From Paenibacillus jilunlii (GTDB taxonomy: Bacteria; Bacillota; Bacilli; Paenibacillales; Paenibacillaceae), in assembly GCF_900102965.1 (NCBI RefSeq), contig NZ_FNGM01000015.1:57606-121605 (forward strand): 64,000 bases of DNA. Direction: 5' to 3'. The notes beneath the pieces were generated by a model that was not told the origin of the DNA, did not search any database, and saw only the letters and a program-made list of their open reading frames with translations. This document shows, piece by piece, positions 51,102 through 59,106 of the stretch (position 1 is the first letter of the stretch; each line of letters opens with the position of its first letter). The position numbers and the translations under genes are program-made.

Positions 51102-51369
51102 TAATTAAATGAAGCAACCCTCATAATCCATTGACCATCAGGCAGGCAGCCTTGGGCAGCCAGGCTGGAGCGATCGGAGCTGCTGCGGCTGTAAGACACA
51201 AGCTGGCTGCAGGGAATGCAGCCGGATGATTATTCATTGTAATCGCTCAGTGTGCTGCAAATGGCCTGCCCGCATTGCCTGCATTGCCTGCATGGCTGCT
51301 GAAGATCCATGCCGCCATGGCCGCACTATTGATGGACTATACGCTGCATATCTGCATAGCCGGACTGTT

Positions 51370-51412
51370 GGGACATGTTCACCGGAAGGATCCGGTAGGC
51401 ATGCCCTTTTTT
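51370..51412 (+). terminator. Probable terminator in the 51.1-51.9 kb spacer
   Basis: GGGACATG...CACCGGA pairs with TCCGGT...CATGCCC (bulges present) and is followed by TTTTTTATT. It probably ends the TetR transcript after a 270-bp 3' region in which I see no gene. Confidence 0.6.
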
Positions 51413-51639
51413 ATTGTATAGGTAATTATGTGTTTTTTCAGTTGAGGATAAGTGTAAGGGGATAAGGGTCTTTTCGTTGGTTGGTCTAGACTATACAATG
51501 TGAAAAATGGAGAATCATGAAACCAGATGATAAATAACAGGGAGGCCTTCAACAGAGTTCACCCAATCAGTCGAAAGTTGATAACCTTGTGGAGTCTTTT
51601 TCTAAATAGTGCTTGCAACGAAGCAGGTAAGCAGTGGCT

Positions 51640-51773
51640 AGTTGGAAAAAGGGAGCTTATTTCTCCCCAAAATCAGCAATTGTGAGATTGAAGTGGAAAA
51701 AGGGAACTTAATTAGGCCGTTTTACCTCATCAGGGGTGAAATGAGCAAGATTAGTTATCTTTTTTCCACTTGG
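51640..51773. repeat. Dispersed inverted repeat with GGAAAAAG ends, copy 1
   Basis: GTTGGAAAAAGGG (51641) and GTGGAAAAAGGGAACTTAAT (51693) face CTTTTTTCCACTT near 51760. The same words occur at 57826-57957. The 838-bp spacer 51102-51939 holds no gene I can support. Confidence 0.6.
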
Positions 51774-51876
51774 GATGGCTGAAGGATTCATATAGGCTTC
51801 TCCAGGCAACGCTAAACTGAAATCCACAACGGCGGAACACAACGGAAGAAATCTAAATTATTCTGAGAAAATGGCG

Positions 51877-51907
51877 TTGACCTTAGGCCAGACCTAAGGT
51901 GTATCTT
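51877..51907 (+). promoter_or_regulatory. MerR-type promoter with 19-bp spacer and dyad
   Basis: TTGACC (51877-51882), a 19-bp spacer and TATCTT (51902-51907). The spacer holds the dyad ACCTTAGG-CCAGA-CCTAAGGT (8-bp arms). An overlong spacer with an internal dyad is the hallmark of promoters activated by MerR proteins through DNA twisting; the MerR gene begins 33 bp downstream, so it likely controls itself. Confidence 0.85.
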
Positions 51908-51939
51908 AAAGATGCATCCCGGGGAAGGAGTGAGGAGAC

Positions 51940-52704
51940 GTGAGAAATGAGATTACCATCAGTGAGCTGGCTAAGCTTATGGATGTGTCGGTGCACCAGA
52001 TCCGCTATTTCGAGGAAAAGGGTTTGCTTCAGCCTGCTTATATTGGCGACAACCAGTACCGGATGTACAGTATGCATGAGATCTATCAGCTGGCCCATAT
52101 CTTGCTGCTGCGGAAGCTGGGGCTGCCGGTTCAGGCAGTCAAAGAATGCATGACGGGCTTTGGCCCGGACCAGGTCCGGCAAATGCTTCAGACCTCTTTG
52201 GAGAATACGCATGCGGAGATTCTGCGGCTCCAGCAGCTTCAGCTGTTCATAGGCAAGGTGCTTCAGGAGCACCGGGACTTCGGTCAAGAGATGGAGGCTT
52301 ACCGGGTCAAGCGGCGGGAGGCTGTGAATTTGCGGCGCTGGTTCGGGCTCAGCTCACAGAATGTACTGGAGGCCAGACAGCTTGCCGGTCAAGCGGGTCC
52401 CGGTCTCAACCTGTTCGAAGCAGATATTCATTATGTGTTCGAGGGGGAAGGTCCTGCTGTCCTCTGCACGGAAGCCACGGAGGAAGCCAGTCTGCTGCTG
52501 CCAGCAGGAGATTATCTGTCCTCCCAGTTTCCCGCAGCCCATGAAGATGAACTGAAGCGGCGGATGGAGCAATTCAGTTCGTATGCAGCAGATAAAACCC
52601 TTCATATGACAGGACCTCTTGTACTCATTGAGAAATCATACCTTTCCCTGTTCAGCCAGGACAGGCTTCATTATGAGCTGCTGCAGCGGATCGAAACCGT
52701 ATGA
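51940..52704 (+). CDS. MerR family regulator with C-terminal sensor (254 aa)
   Basis: Residues 1-70 are the winged HTH (ITISELAKLMDVSVHQIRYF, then EEKGLLQPAYIGDNQYRMY). A coiled-coil dimer helix (about 75-125) precedes a ~130-residue C-terminal ligand domain. GTG 51940 follows a purine-rich site (GGAGTGAGGAG). The next gene starts at the stop codon (ATGA overlap), so MerR, GNAT and hydrolase form one operon of three. Drug or small-molecule sensing is likely; the ligand is unknown. Confidence 0.88.
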   Translation: MRNEITISELAKLMDVSVHQIRYFEEKGLLQPAYIGDNQYRMYSMHEIYQLAHILLLRKLGLPVQAVKECMTGFGPDQVRQMLQTSLENTHAEILRLQQLQLFIGKVLQEHRDFGQEMEAYRVKRREAVNLRRWFGLSSQNVLEARQLAGQAGPGLNLFEADIHYVFEGEGPAVLCTEATEEASLLLPAGDYLSSQFPAAHEDELKRRMEQFSSYAADKTLHMTGPLVLIEKSYLSLFSQDRLHYELLQRIETV

Positions 52705-53357
52705 AGCAAGCACACGTCATCATTGCACCAATGCAGGCGGAGTACAACCGGCAGGTTAGCCATTTGCTTGTGGAAGCGTTCTATAGCAAGTTTTATCCAT
52801 TGACAAGGCTTGAGCCGGGCGGGCTGGCAGCTTTGTTTGAACAGCTGCTGGATGCTTTTCCGGAAGAACCGGCGAGCCAAAGGCTGGTGGCGCTTCGGGA
52901 AGGGGAAGTCATCGGTACACTATGCCTCAAACGGAAAGCTGGAGCTGGCCTTTTGGCAGGGGAGGACCATAAACCAGTCATCACCCGGGATGAAAGACGG
53001 AAGATGTTCAAGCTGTTGACAGCCTTGCACTTTTTGGACCATAAGCCGCAGGAGGGAGAATGTTATATCGCGGATTTGTCCGTGCATCCGGCGGCCCGCG
53101 GGAAGGGGGTAGGCAAGCAGCTGCTGCATTGGGTACAGCATTATGCCAGCAGTGATCCACACCTGAACGTGCTGAGCCTGCATGTCTCCGGGCATAATCC
53201 AGGCGCAAAGCGCCTGTATGAACAAATCTCCTTCCGCACACAGGCGGAAGAGCGCAGTTTGGTGAGGTTTCTTCTTTTTCATGAATGGAGATGGGAGTAT
53301 ATGGTCCTGCCACTGCAGCAAGCAAATCGGGTATCTAAACAAGAGGAGCTTTTATGA
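52701..53357 (+). CDS. GNAT family N-acetyltransferase (218 aa)
   Basis: GNAT enzyme with the acetyl-CoA loop HPAARGKGVGKQLLHWVQHY near residues 130-150 and the segment VSGHNPGAKRLYEQISF. ATG overlaps the MerR stop (ATGA), and its own stop overlaps the next start the same way, so translation is coupled in both directions. In a MerR operon this may be a detoxifying acetyltransferase; that is inference. Confidence 0.85.
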   Translation: MKQAHVIIAPMQAEYNRQVSHLLVEAFYSKFYPLTRLEPGGLAALFEQLLDAFPEEPASQRLVALREGEVIGTLCLKRKAGAGLLAGEDHKPVITRDERRKMFKLLTALHFLDHKPQEGECYIADLSVHPAARGKGVGKQLLHWVQHYASSDPHLNVLSLHVSGHNPGAKRLYEQISFRTQAEERSLVRFLLFHEWRWEYMVLPLQQANRVSKQEELL

Positions 53358-54385
53358 AAAGAAAAATAAAACTCACGCTTATCGTTTTAATGCTCATCTG
53401 TGCAGGTGCGGTGCTCTATGTATTGGAGCAGAACACTTTTGATATGGAGGAGCGGTCCATTGAAATTCCCTCTCCGCAGGGCAAATTAACCGGCACGCTT
53501 GTCCTGCCCAAGGAGGTGTCCGGCAAGCTGGGGCTTGTGCTGTTCATTCACGGTGATGGAGCGGTTAATGCTTCCCATGATGACGGCTATAAGCCGCTAT
53601 GGGAGATGCTTGCTAAGCAAGGTTATGCTTCGCTGTCGCTGAACAAGAGAGGTATTGGCGGCTCCGCAGGGAATTGGCTCGACCAGAGCATCGATGACCG
53701 GGTAGACGAAGCGCGCCAGGCGCTGGCCTGGGCCAGAACACAGCCGATGATTGATCCTTCGCGGATTGGGGTGTGGGGAGCCAGCCAGGCCGGATGGGTA
53801 ATTCCGAAGCTTGCGGGGAAGGAGCCGCTTGCCTTCAGTATTCTGGTATCTCCGGCGATCAACTGGCTGACCCAGGGCGAGTATAATACACGCAGGCAGA
53901 TGGCAAAGGAAGGATACTCCGGGGATGAAATTTCCGCACAGGCAGCGTATGAACAGCAAGTAAAGGAGCTTTTGAAAAGGGGCGCAACGTATGAGGAATA
54001 TGCACAAGCCGCACATAAGGGGGATGTCATGTCCCGGGAACGCTGGACTTTTGTGAGCAAGAACTTCCGGGCCGACGCGACCGCCGGTCTGCACCGCTTC
54101 AAAACTCCTGTGCTCCTGCTGCTGGGCGATGAGGATGTGAATGTAGACTGGAAGGAAACGGAACAGGTATACCGCCACAATGTGAGTCCATCCTTGCTCA
54201 CGGTTAAGGTCTTCCCGGATACCGAGCATTCCATGCTGTCCACCCGAACCGCCGGTTCCAAGCTGCGTGCCGTGCTTATCAGCCTGTTCGCACCAAGACA
54301 AATCACGGTCAACGGGTATATGGAGCAAATTGAACAGTTTCTGCAGAAAGTGAGCTTGCCGGGAAGCAGAACTCCCGGAGCATAG
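53354..54385 (+). CDS. Alpha/beta hydrolase, membrane-anchored (343 aa)
   Basis: Serine hydrolase of the alpha/beta fold with an N-terminal membrane anchor or signal (LTLIVLMLICAGAVLYVLEQ). The oxyanion region is LVLFIHGDGAVNASHDDGY, the nucleophile elbow is GVWGASQAGW, the acid is probably Asp in LLGDEDVNVDW, and the His is in PDTEHSML. It is the last gene of the MerR operon. Such enzymes often degrade ester-bearing compounds; the substrate is unknown. Confidence 0.85.
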   Translation: MKRKIKLTLIVLMLICAGAVLYVLEQNTFDMEERSIEIPSPQGKLTGTLVLPKEVSGKLGLVLFIHGDGAVNASHDDGYKPLWEMLAKQGYASLSLNKRGIGGSAGNWLDQSIDDRVDEARQALAWARTQPMIDPSRIGVWGASQAGWVIPKLAGKEPLAFSILVSPAINWLTQGEYNTRRQMAKEGYSGDEISAQAAYEQQVKELLKRGATYEEYAQAAHKGDVMSRERWTFVSKNFRADATAGLHRFKTPVLLLLGDEDVNVDWKETEQVYRHNVSPSLLTVKVFPDTEHSMLSTRTAGSKLRAVLISLFAPRQITVNGYMEQIEQFLQKVSLPGSRTPGA

Positions 54386-54506
54386 GAATATAGCTGCTGG
54401 CTGTTATTTTCTCCGGCCTAGCTTCTCTTTGTCCAAGATATGTAACTTGGTATTGAATATACATACTATTACATATTGTTAATCCATAGAGAGGGGCGGG
54501 ATCCCG

Positions 54507-55346
54507 ATGAAAAAGCAGGCTTCACCTGTCAAAAAAAGAGCTCTGTCCTCCAGGACTGAACGGAAACGGACAGCCACACCATCAGCTAAAGCCCAGATTA
54601 TCCGTTTTGCGGTGATCGGGGACAGTCATGTGGGATATGGGAACAGCTCCAGCATATTTAAGAATCTTCTGCCCAAAGCGGTTGCTGGCGTGAAGCCGAG
54701 GTTTGTGATATTCGGAGGCGACAACACGCAGGCAGGTGCGGATCACGGAAATCATGCGGATGCTTTTTACAAAGACTTCAAGGATACTGTGACGGGCACG
54801 CTGGGCAATATTCCTTACAAAGCTTCGATAGGCAATTGGGAGGCAAGTACCGCGAATCTGTTCACCAAATATCTGGGGGCTGTTTCGGGAAAGATGAATT
54901 TTCCGGGGACACAGGGCAGGGTGAAGTATGTGTGGCTGGATTGTGCGCTTGGACGGTTCACCCCGGCCAGTATAAATCTGCTTACGAATTTGGATGACCA
55001 GCATGATTATATTATTGATTTTCATTGGCCTTTGAAGGTGAGCGGAATTACCGTTGACTCCAGTCATGTGTTAAGCGGAGCTGAGACGAGCAGATTTTTT
55101 GCTTCGATTCCTGCCAAGGCCAGAGACAAGGTGCTGGCGATATTTACCCATCATGGGCATTTATTTTACCGCAAGCTTAACAATATCTACCCGGGATTTA
55201 CCAAGACAAAGTTTTTCGTCTGCGGATGCTCGGGAGATTATAAATGCAAGCCGAACGGGGACCGGGGCTACTATGATGTTGCCTTGACGATTAACGGGAA
55301 TCAAGCCAGTATTGAAGCGTTTCGGGTGCAGGTTGTTACAGGATGA
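54507..55346 (+). CDS. Calcineurin-like metallophosphoesterase with altered motif III (279 aa)
   Basis: Phosphoesterase of the dimetal fold. Motifs I and II are intact (GDSH with D39 and H41, GGDN with D72 and N73). Motif III is GNWE (109-112) rather than GNHE, so the usual catalytic His is Trp. The later FTHHGHLF supplies metal His residues. The N-terminus is basic and lacks a clear signal. A run of DYKCKPNGDRGYYD occurs near the C-terminus. The 3' end overlaps the convergent LysR gene by 46 bp. Activity may be reduced or changed. Confidence 0.72.
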   Translation: MKKQASPVKKRALSSRTERKRTATPSAKAQIIRFAVIGDSHVGYGNSSSIFKNLLPKAVAGVKPRFVIFGGDNTQAGADHGNHADAFYKDFKDTVTGTLGNIPYKASIGNWEASTANLFTKYLGAVSGKMNFPGTQGRVKYVWLDCALGRFTPASINLLTNLDDQHDYIIDFHWPLKVSGITVDSSHVLSGAETSRFFASIPAKARDKVLAIFTHHGHLFYRKLNNIYPGFTKTKFFVCGCSGDYKCKPNGDRGYYDVALTINGNQASIEAFRVQVVTG

Positions 55347-56218
55347 ACCTGCCGCTGTTCAACAAAATCAATAAACGCTTTGACCGCTGCCGGAAGGTAG
55401 CGGTCTTTTCGCCATTTGAGTCCGATTTCCCATACCCAGCCTTCCTCGGCAATCGGAATCCAGGCGAGCCCCTCCAGCATTAGCCCGGGCGTTTGCGGAA
55501 GGACAGATACGCCGAGTCCTGCTTTGATGAAGCCGGCTACTGTAACCAGATCCTCCGCATCGTAGGTGGAAGCGAGCTGAAATCCGGTATTGTCGAAGCG
55601 GGCGGTGATGGTGGCTTTGAGGCCGCAGTTTTTTTTGAGACCGACAAAAGGTTCGCCGGACAGCTTGGTAAGACTAAGTGAAGTCTGCCGGGCAAAGGGG
55701 TGACGGGCGGGAACAACGATGTACAGCGGCACTTTCAGCATGGTCAGCCATTCGTGCTTCATCACGGTGGATTCCCTGGAAGTAATCATCAGGTCCGATC
55801 TCCCCATCCCGAAATGCTCATCCAGATCCCCTAGATTGCCCTGAAACAATTCAAAACGGACCTTAGGGTGCTCCTGCATGTACTCCTGGACTAGGTTAGG
55901 TACCAGATCAACTCCGAGAATATTCAGATAGGATATGGAGATTACGCCGGTATCCGGATCGGACCACTCTCTGATCTCCTGCATTCCGTCCTCAATGCTG
56001 CGCAGAGCCTCTTCTACCCGCTTGGCGAACTGCACCCCGTAACGGTTAAGCCGGATATTTCGTCCGCCCCGGTCAAACAGCGGCAGCCCCAATTCATCCT
56101 CCAGCTTGGAAATGGCATGGCTTAAGGCGGGCTGGGTCAGGTTAAGGGCCTTAGCGGCCTTGGTCATATGCTGAAGCTTGGCGACGGTAATGAAGTATTC
56201 CAATTGTGTGAGTTCCAG
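55301..56218 (-). CDS. LysR family regulator with a probable CTG start (305 aa)
   Basis: Regulator with an N-terminal HTH (LTQLEYFITVAKLQHMTKAA, then LNLTQPALSHAISKLEDELG) and a LysR substrate-binding domain (GVISISYLNILGVDLVPNLV). The best start is CTG 56218, opening ELTQLEYF as LysR proteins usually do, with GGAGGGG upstream. The in-frame ATG at 56233 overlaps that ribosome site and has none of its own. It is divergent from the DUF1330-SDR pair and probably controls it. Confidence 0.82.
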   Translation of the reverse strand: MELTQLEYFITVAKLQHMTKAAKALNLTQPALSHAISKLEDELGLPLFDRGGRNIRLNRYGVQFAKRVEEALRSIEDGMQEIREWSDPDTGVISISYLNILGVDLVPNLVQEYMQEHPKVRFELFQGNLGDLDEHFGMGRSDLMITSRESTVMKHEWLTMLKVPLYIVVPARHPFARQTSLSLTKLSGEPFVGLKKNCGLKATITARFDNTGFQLASTYDAEDLVTVAGFIKAGLGVSVLPQTPGLMLEGLAWIPIAEEGWVWEIGLKWRKDRYLPAAVKAFIDFVEQRQVHPVTTCTRNASILA

Positions 56219-56370
56219 GAGAAGCCCCTCCATTTTATATGAATTATAGTAATCAATCAGATGAATAAGATAAATTATACTTATATAAAAAGGCGATGTA
56301 AACTAACGTTGTGCCTGACAAGCAGACACGGCGATACAGCAACTTACTGTATATGAAATGGAGGGGAGCA
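56219..56370. promoter_or_regulatory. Divergent LysR / DUF1330-SDR control region
   Basis: Very AT-rich, with ATTATAGT and ATTATACT repeated about 30 bp apart around 56242 and 56274. This layout suits LysR binding, but I cannot define exact -35/-10 boxes. Confidence 0.4.
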
Positions 56371-56679
56371 ATGAGCGCCTATGTTATTTTTATCCGTGAG
56401 CACAGCTATGATCCGGAAGAGCTCAGAATCTATTCACAAAAAGCGCCCGGCGGTCTGGCAGGCCATCCCGTAACCCCGCTTGCGGTGTATGGAACCCATG
56501 AAGTGATCGAGGGCCCTGCTATTGAAGGAGCGGCCATTCTTGAGTTCCCCAGCTTTGAAGAGGCTAAGGTCTGGTATTACAGTCCCGCGTACCAGGATGC
56601 GGTACAGCATCGGCTCCGGGGCGGAACCTACCGCGGGATCATTATTGAGGGCGTGCCCGCAGCAGCATCACAATCCTAA
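56371..56679 (+). CDS. DUF1330 family protein (102 aa)
   Basis: Small ferredoxin-like (dimeric alpha/beta-barrel) protein of the DUF1330/YciI-like type: SAYVIFIREHSYDPEELRIY, then EGPAIEGAAILEFPSFEEAK and WYYSPAYQDAVQHRL. I chose ATG 56371 with GGAGGGG 3-4 bases upstream. It probably forms an operon with the SDR gene 13 bp downstream. Function unknown. Confidence 0.82.
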   Translation: MSAYVIFIREHSYDPEELRIYSQKAPGGLAGHPVTPLAVYGTHEVIEGPAIEGAAILEFPSFEEAKVWYYSPAYQDAVQHRLRGGTYRGIIIEGVPAAASQS

Positions 56680-56692
56680 GGAGGAAGCAGAA

Positions 56693-57487
56693 ATGGCAGC
56701 AGCGTATAAAGATCCATCACATGAATTTGAAGGGAAAAGAGTACTGGTGACCGGAGGCACCCGGGGCATGGGGGAAGCCATCGCCAAAAGACTGGCAGGC
56801 AGCGGAGCAACCGTACTGACGACGGCCCGCACGATGCCTGCTGAGCTTCAGGAGCCGGGGTTGTTCGTGCAGGCGGATATTGCCACTCCTGAAGGAGTGG
56901 AGAAGGTTGTTCACGGGGTAAAAGAAGTGCTCGGCGGCATTGATATTCTGGTGAACAATGTGGGAGGCTCCAGTACACCTCCGGGCGGGGCGCTTGTCCT
57001 GACCGATGAAGACTGGCTTCAGGCCTTGAACTGGAATCTGCTCGCCGCTGTCCGGCTGGACCGCGGGCTGCTGCCGATGATGCTGGAGCAGGGCTCCGGT
57101 GCCGTCGTCCATATTTCCTCTATTCAGAGACGTCTGCCGCTGTATGAAACTACGCTGGCCTATGCCGCAGCCAAAGCGGCTCTGTCCAACTACAGCAAAG
57201 GTTTGTCCAATGAATTTTCGCCGCGCGGCATCCGCATTAATACTGTGGCTCCGGGTTTTATCCAGACCAAGGCGGCGGATGCGATGATTGACCGGATCGC
57301 CCAGGCGGCAGGAAGCCGGGAAGCTGCCCTGCAGCAGCTGATGGATTCACTTGGCGGCATCCCCCTTGGCCGTCCCGGCCTGCCGGAGGAGGTTGGGGAG
57401 CTGGTGGCATTCCTGGTGTCTGACCGGGCGGCGTCGATTACAGGCAGTGAATATGTGATTGACGGCGGGACGATTCCGACGGTGTAA
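56693..57487 (+). CDS. Short-chain dehydrogenase/reductase (264 aa)
   Basis: NAD(P)-dependent oxidoreductase. Cofactor motif VTGGTRGMGEAIA, NNVGG near residue 90, catalytic Ser in VVHISSIQRR, YxxxK as YAAAKAALSNY, and the ending ITGSEYVIDGGTIP typical of classical SDRs. ATG 56693 has AAGGAGG upstream. Downstream of a DUF1330 gene and divergent from a LysR gene, it probably responds to a small organic acid or quinone-like compound; that is inference. Confidence 0.9.
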   Translation: MAAAYKDPSHEFEGKRVLVTGGTRGMGEAIAKRLAGSGATVLTTARTMPAELQEPGLFVQADIATPEGVEKVVHGVKEVLGGIDILVNNVGGSSTPPGGALVLTDEDWLQALNWNLLAAVRLDRGLLPMMLEQGSGAVVHISSIQRRLPLYETTLAYAAAKAALSNYSKGLSNEFSPRGIRINTVAPGFIQTKAADAMIDRIAQAAGSREAALQQLMDSLGGIPLGRPGLPEEVGELVAFLVSDRAASITGSEYVIDGGTIPTV

Positions 57488-57561
57488 CCGGAGAAATGGA
57501 GGTATGCAGCAAATAGAACATTATAGTAACCGCAGCAGAAGAGTATGGAGTATTTGCTGCA

Positions 57562-57588
57562 AACCAGCCGGTGACGGCTGGTTTTGTT
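57562..57588 (+). terminator. Terminator after the SDR gene
   Basis: AACCAGCCG/CGGCTGGTT is a 9-bp stem with loop GTGA and tail TTGTTGT. Confidence 0.8.
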
Positions 57589-57695
57589 GTATATGCCGAA
57601 ATTTATATACTTATGTAAAAAATGATCCTTCTATTTTTGGCAGAAACGGTACCTGAAGGCGATACTCTGTATCGCTGCTTCGGAAGCAGAGGCTC

Positions 57696-57730
57696 CCTTA
57701 AAAGGACGGCGAAGCCGTTTCTGCTTGTGT
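57696..57730 (+). repeat. REP-like repeat, copy near 57.7 kb
   Basis: CCTTAAAAGGACGGCGAAGC followed by CGTTTCTGCTTG matches 46807-46840 with about six differences. With flanking GCAGAGG it can fold into a hairpin. No gene is supported in 57488-58164. Confidence 0.55.
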
Positions 57731-57825
57731 GTACAGGCAATATTGAGCCTACCGTCGTTGGGGGTGTGTGCTCAAGTGGAATTAGTGAACCTAAATGTGC
57801 TCAAAAATCATTACCCGGAAGTTTT

Positions 57826-57957
57826 AGTTGGAAAAAGGATACTTAATTTAAGTGAAATCACCTGTAAAGGGGTAAACCGGCCGGATTAGGTGTACTTTTT
57901 CCCACAAGTTATTGTTGGAGAAGGAGAGGTGGGGATTTAAGTTCACTTTTTCCACTA
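57826..57957. repeat. Dispersed inverted repeat with GGAAAAAG ends, copy 2
   Basis: GTTGGAAAAAGGATACTTAA (57826) faces GTGTACTTTTTCCCAC (57890-57905), and a further AAGTTCACTTTTTCCACT ends the region. It shares words and layout with 51640-51773. Confidence 0.6.
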
Positions 57958-58164
57958 TAGCCGGCTTCCGCAGCCTGCCCAAGGCGGCCTGGGCCGGAAT
58001 TACTTGGAGAGCTATTCATTTTTGTGAGACTTCAGCCGATGAAATATTTGGGATTTATTGGATCGGGGAACATACAAATACTGCTGCTTCCGGCGGCGTG
58101 TTTTTTGATACAGTTATTCTTATGAAAAGGATAGTTATTGAGAGGCGGAGAGGAATGCAGGAAT

Positions 58165-58668
58165 ATGAGAAATCGATCAGCAAACATTATTCTAAGTTTT
58201 GTGCTTGTTACTTTAACTGTCCTTAGTTATATGACCGGCCGCAGTGTTATCAAAAAGTTTGATGGGCAGTTATTCAGTCATTCCAGTGTGCCTTTAGAAA
58301 CTTCTGCTTTATTTCTTGTTTTGTTAATCGGCATTGGAATTACACTGGGGTTCATGATTCATGATTCCAGCAAGATCAGCGAGATCATTATCCTGTGGCC
58401 CTGGGTGCATCTCATAGTACTGATTGTGTCATTAGTTATAGGGGGAACCGTATGGGATTATGCCATGGTTCCGGCCTTCTACTCCCTTGTAATATTGCCT
58501 ATTAATTTAATAGGTGAAGGAATCTCCGTTGGTTTTCTAATCACCCGATTATTCTCCCGGGAAAATTCGAGATCCAAGGTTATTGCTATGATCTTCATTA
58601 ATCTGTTAATCATCTGTCTTGTTCTTCAGGAAATGTCCAAAGAATCTCACAGTGATTTCTTTATGTAG
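58165..58668 (+). CDS. Small integral membrane protein (167 aa)
   Basis: Unrecognised membrane protein with about five hydrophobic segments (IILSFVLVTLTVLSYMTG, SALFLVLLIGIGITLGFMI, LWPWVHLIVLIVSLVIGG, PAFYSLVILPINLIGEGISV and VIAMIFINLLIICLVLQEM). The start is ambiguous: ATG 58165 with GGAGAGG ~11 bases upstream, or TTG 58138 with AAGGA. AT-rich compared with neighbours. It has no operon partner. No function can be assigned. Confidence 0.65.
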   Translation: MRNRSANIILSFVLVTLTVLSYMTGRSVIKKFDGQLFSHSSVPLETSALFLVLLIGIGITLGFMIHDSSKISEIIILWPWVHLIVLIVSLVIGGTVWDYAMVPAFYSLVILPINLIGEGISVGFLITRLFSRENSRSKVIAMIFINLLIICLVLQEMSKESHSDFFM

Positions 58669-58686
58669 CCCTTCCCCTACATTCCC

Positions 58687-59091
58687 CTACCTCGCAGGAA
58701 CAGCCCCCGGCTGCCCGCCATACAAGCATTCTCGCCTCATACCGCTGGCTGCGCTAAGTACAGCATACTTCAGCTCTTCCCTGGCAACAGGCTTGAGCAG
58801 AGTGTCCATTCCCCCTTTGCAGAAGGCATCCAGGATAAATTCATAGCTGCTGGTGACAATGATTGTGCCATGAGTCTGGCTTGCATTCACCCGTTCCATC
58901 GCATTCGCTTCATTCAGCAGCAGCTTGGCATCCGTCACGATGATATCCGGGTTATGGCGTTCGATCAGCCGGATGGCTCCTGAATCACAGGCCGCTTCCA
59001 GAATCGCTTCATATGCAAAAGGCAGCGTCTCCAGCAGAAGCTTCAATTCACTGCGCATTTGGGGTTTGTCGTCAACAAGTATGATTTTCAT
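58687..59091 (-). CDS. Stand-alone response-regulator receiver domain (134 aa)
   Basis: Single receiver domain without an output domain. It starts MKIILVDDKPQMR (acidic pair D7/D8), has the phospho-acceptor Asp in DIIVTDAKLLL, the Thr/Ser in TIIVTSSYEF and the Lys in LLKPVAREEL, so it should be phosphorylatable. The last ~15 residues are unstructured. AGGAGG precedes ATG. It lies 15 bp downstream of the sugar-efflux MFS on the same strand; no sensor kinase is near. It may be the remains of a YesN-type regulator that lost its HTH. Confidence 0.8.
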   Translation of the reverse strand: MKIILVDDKPQMRSELKLLLETLPFAYEAILEAACDSGAIRLIERHNPDIIVTDAKLLLNEANAMERVNASQTHGTIIVTSSYEFILDAFCKGGMDTLLKPVAREELKYAVLSAASGMRRECLYGGQPGAVPAR

Positions 59092-59106
59092 CGCAAATTC
59101 CTCCTG

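Noticed and set aside
51226..51465. Cys-rich 79-codon frame in the spacer after the TetR gene.
   Set aside because: No ribosome site; it runs through a terminator and short GC-rich repeats (TGCATTGCC); composition looks non-coding.
57912..58226. Open frame of 104 codons in the 57.5-58.2 kb spacer.
   Set aside because: It starts inside the dispersed repeat, overlaps the membrane protein gene in another frame and has no recognisable features.
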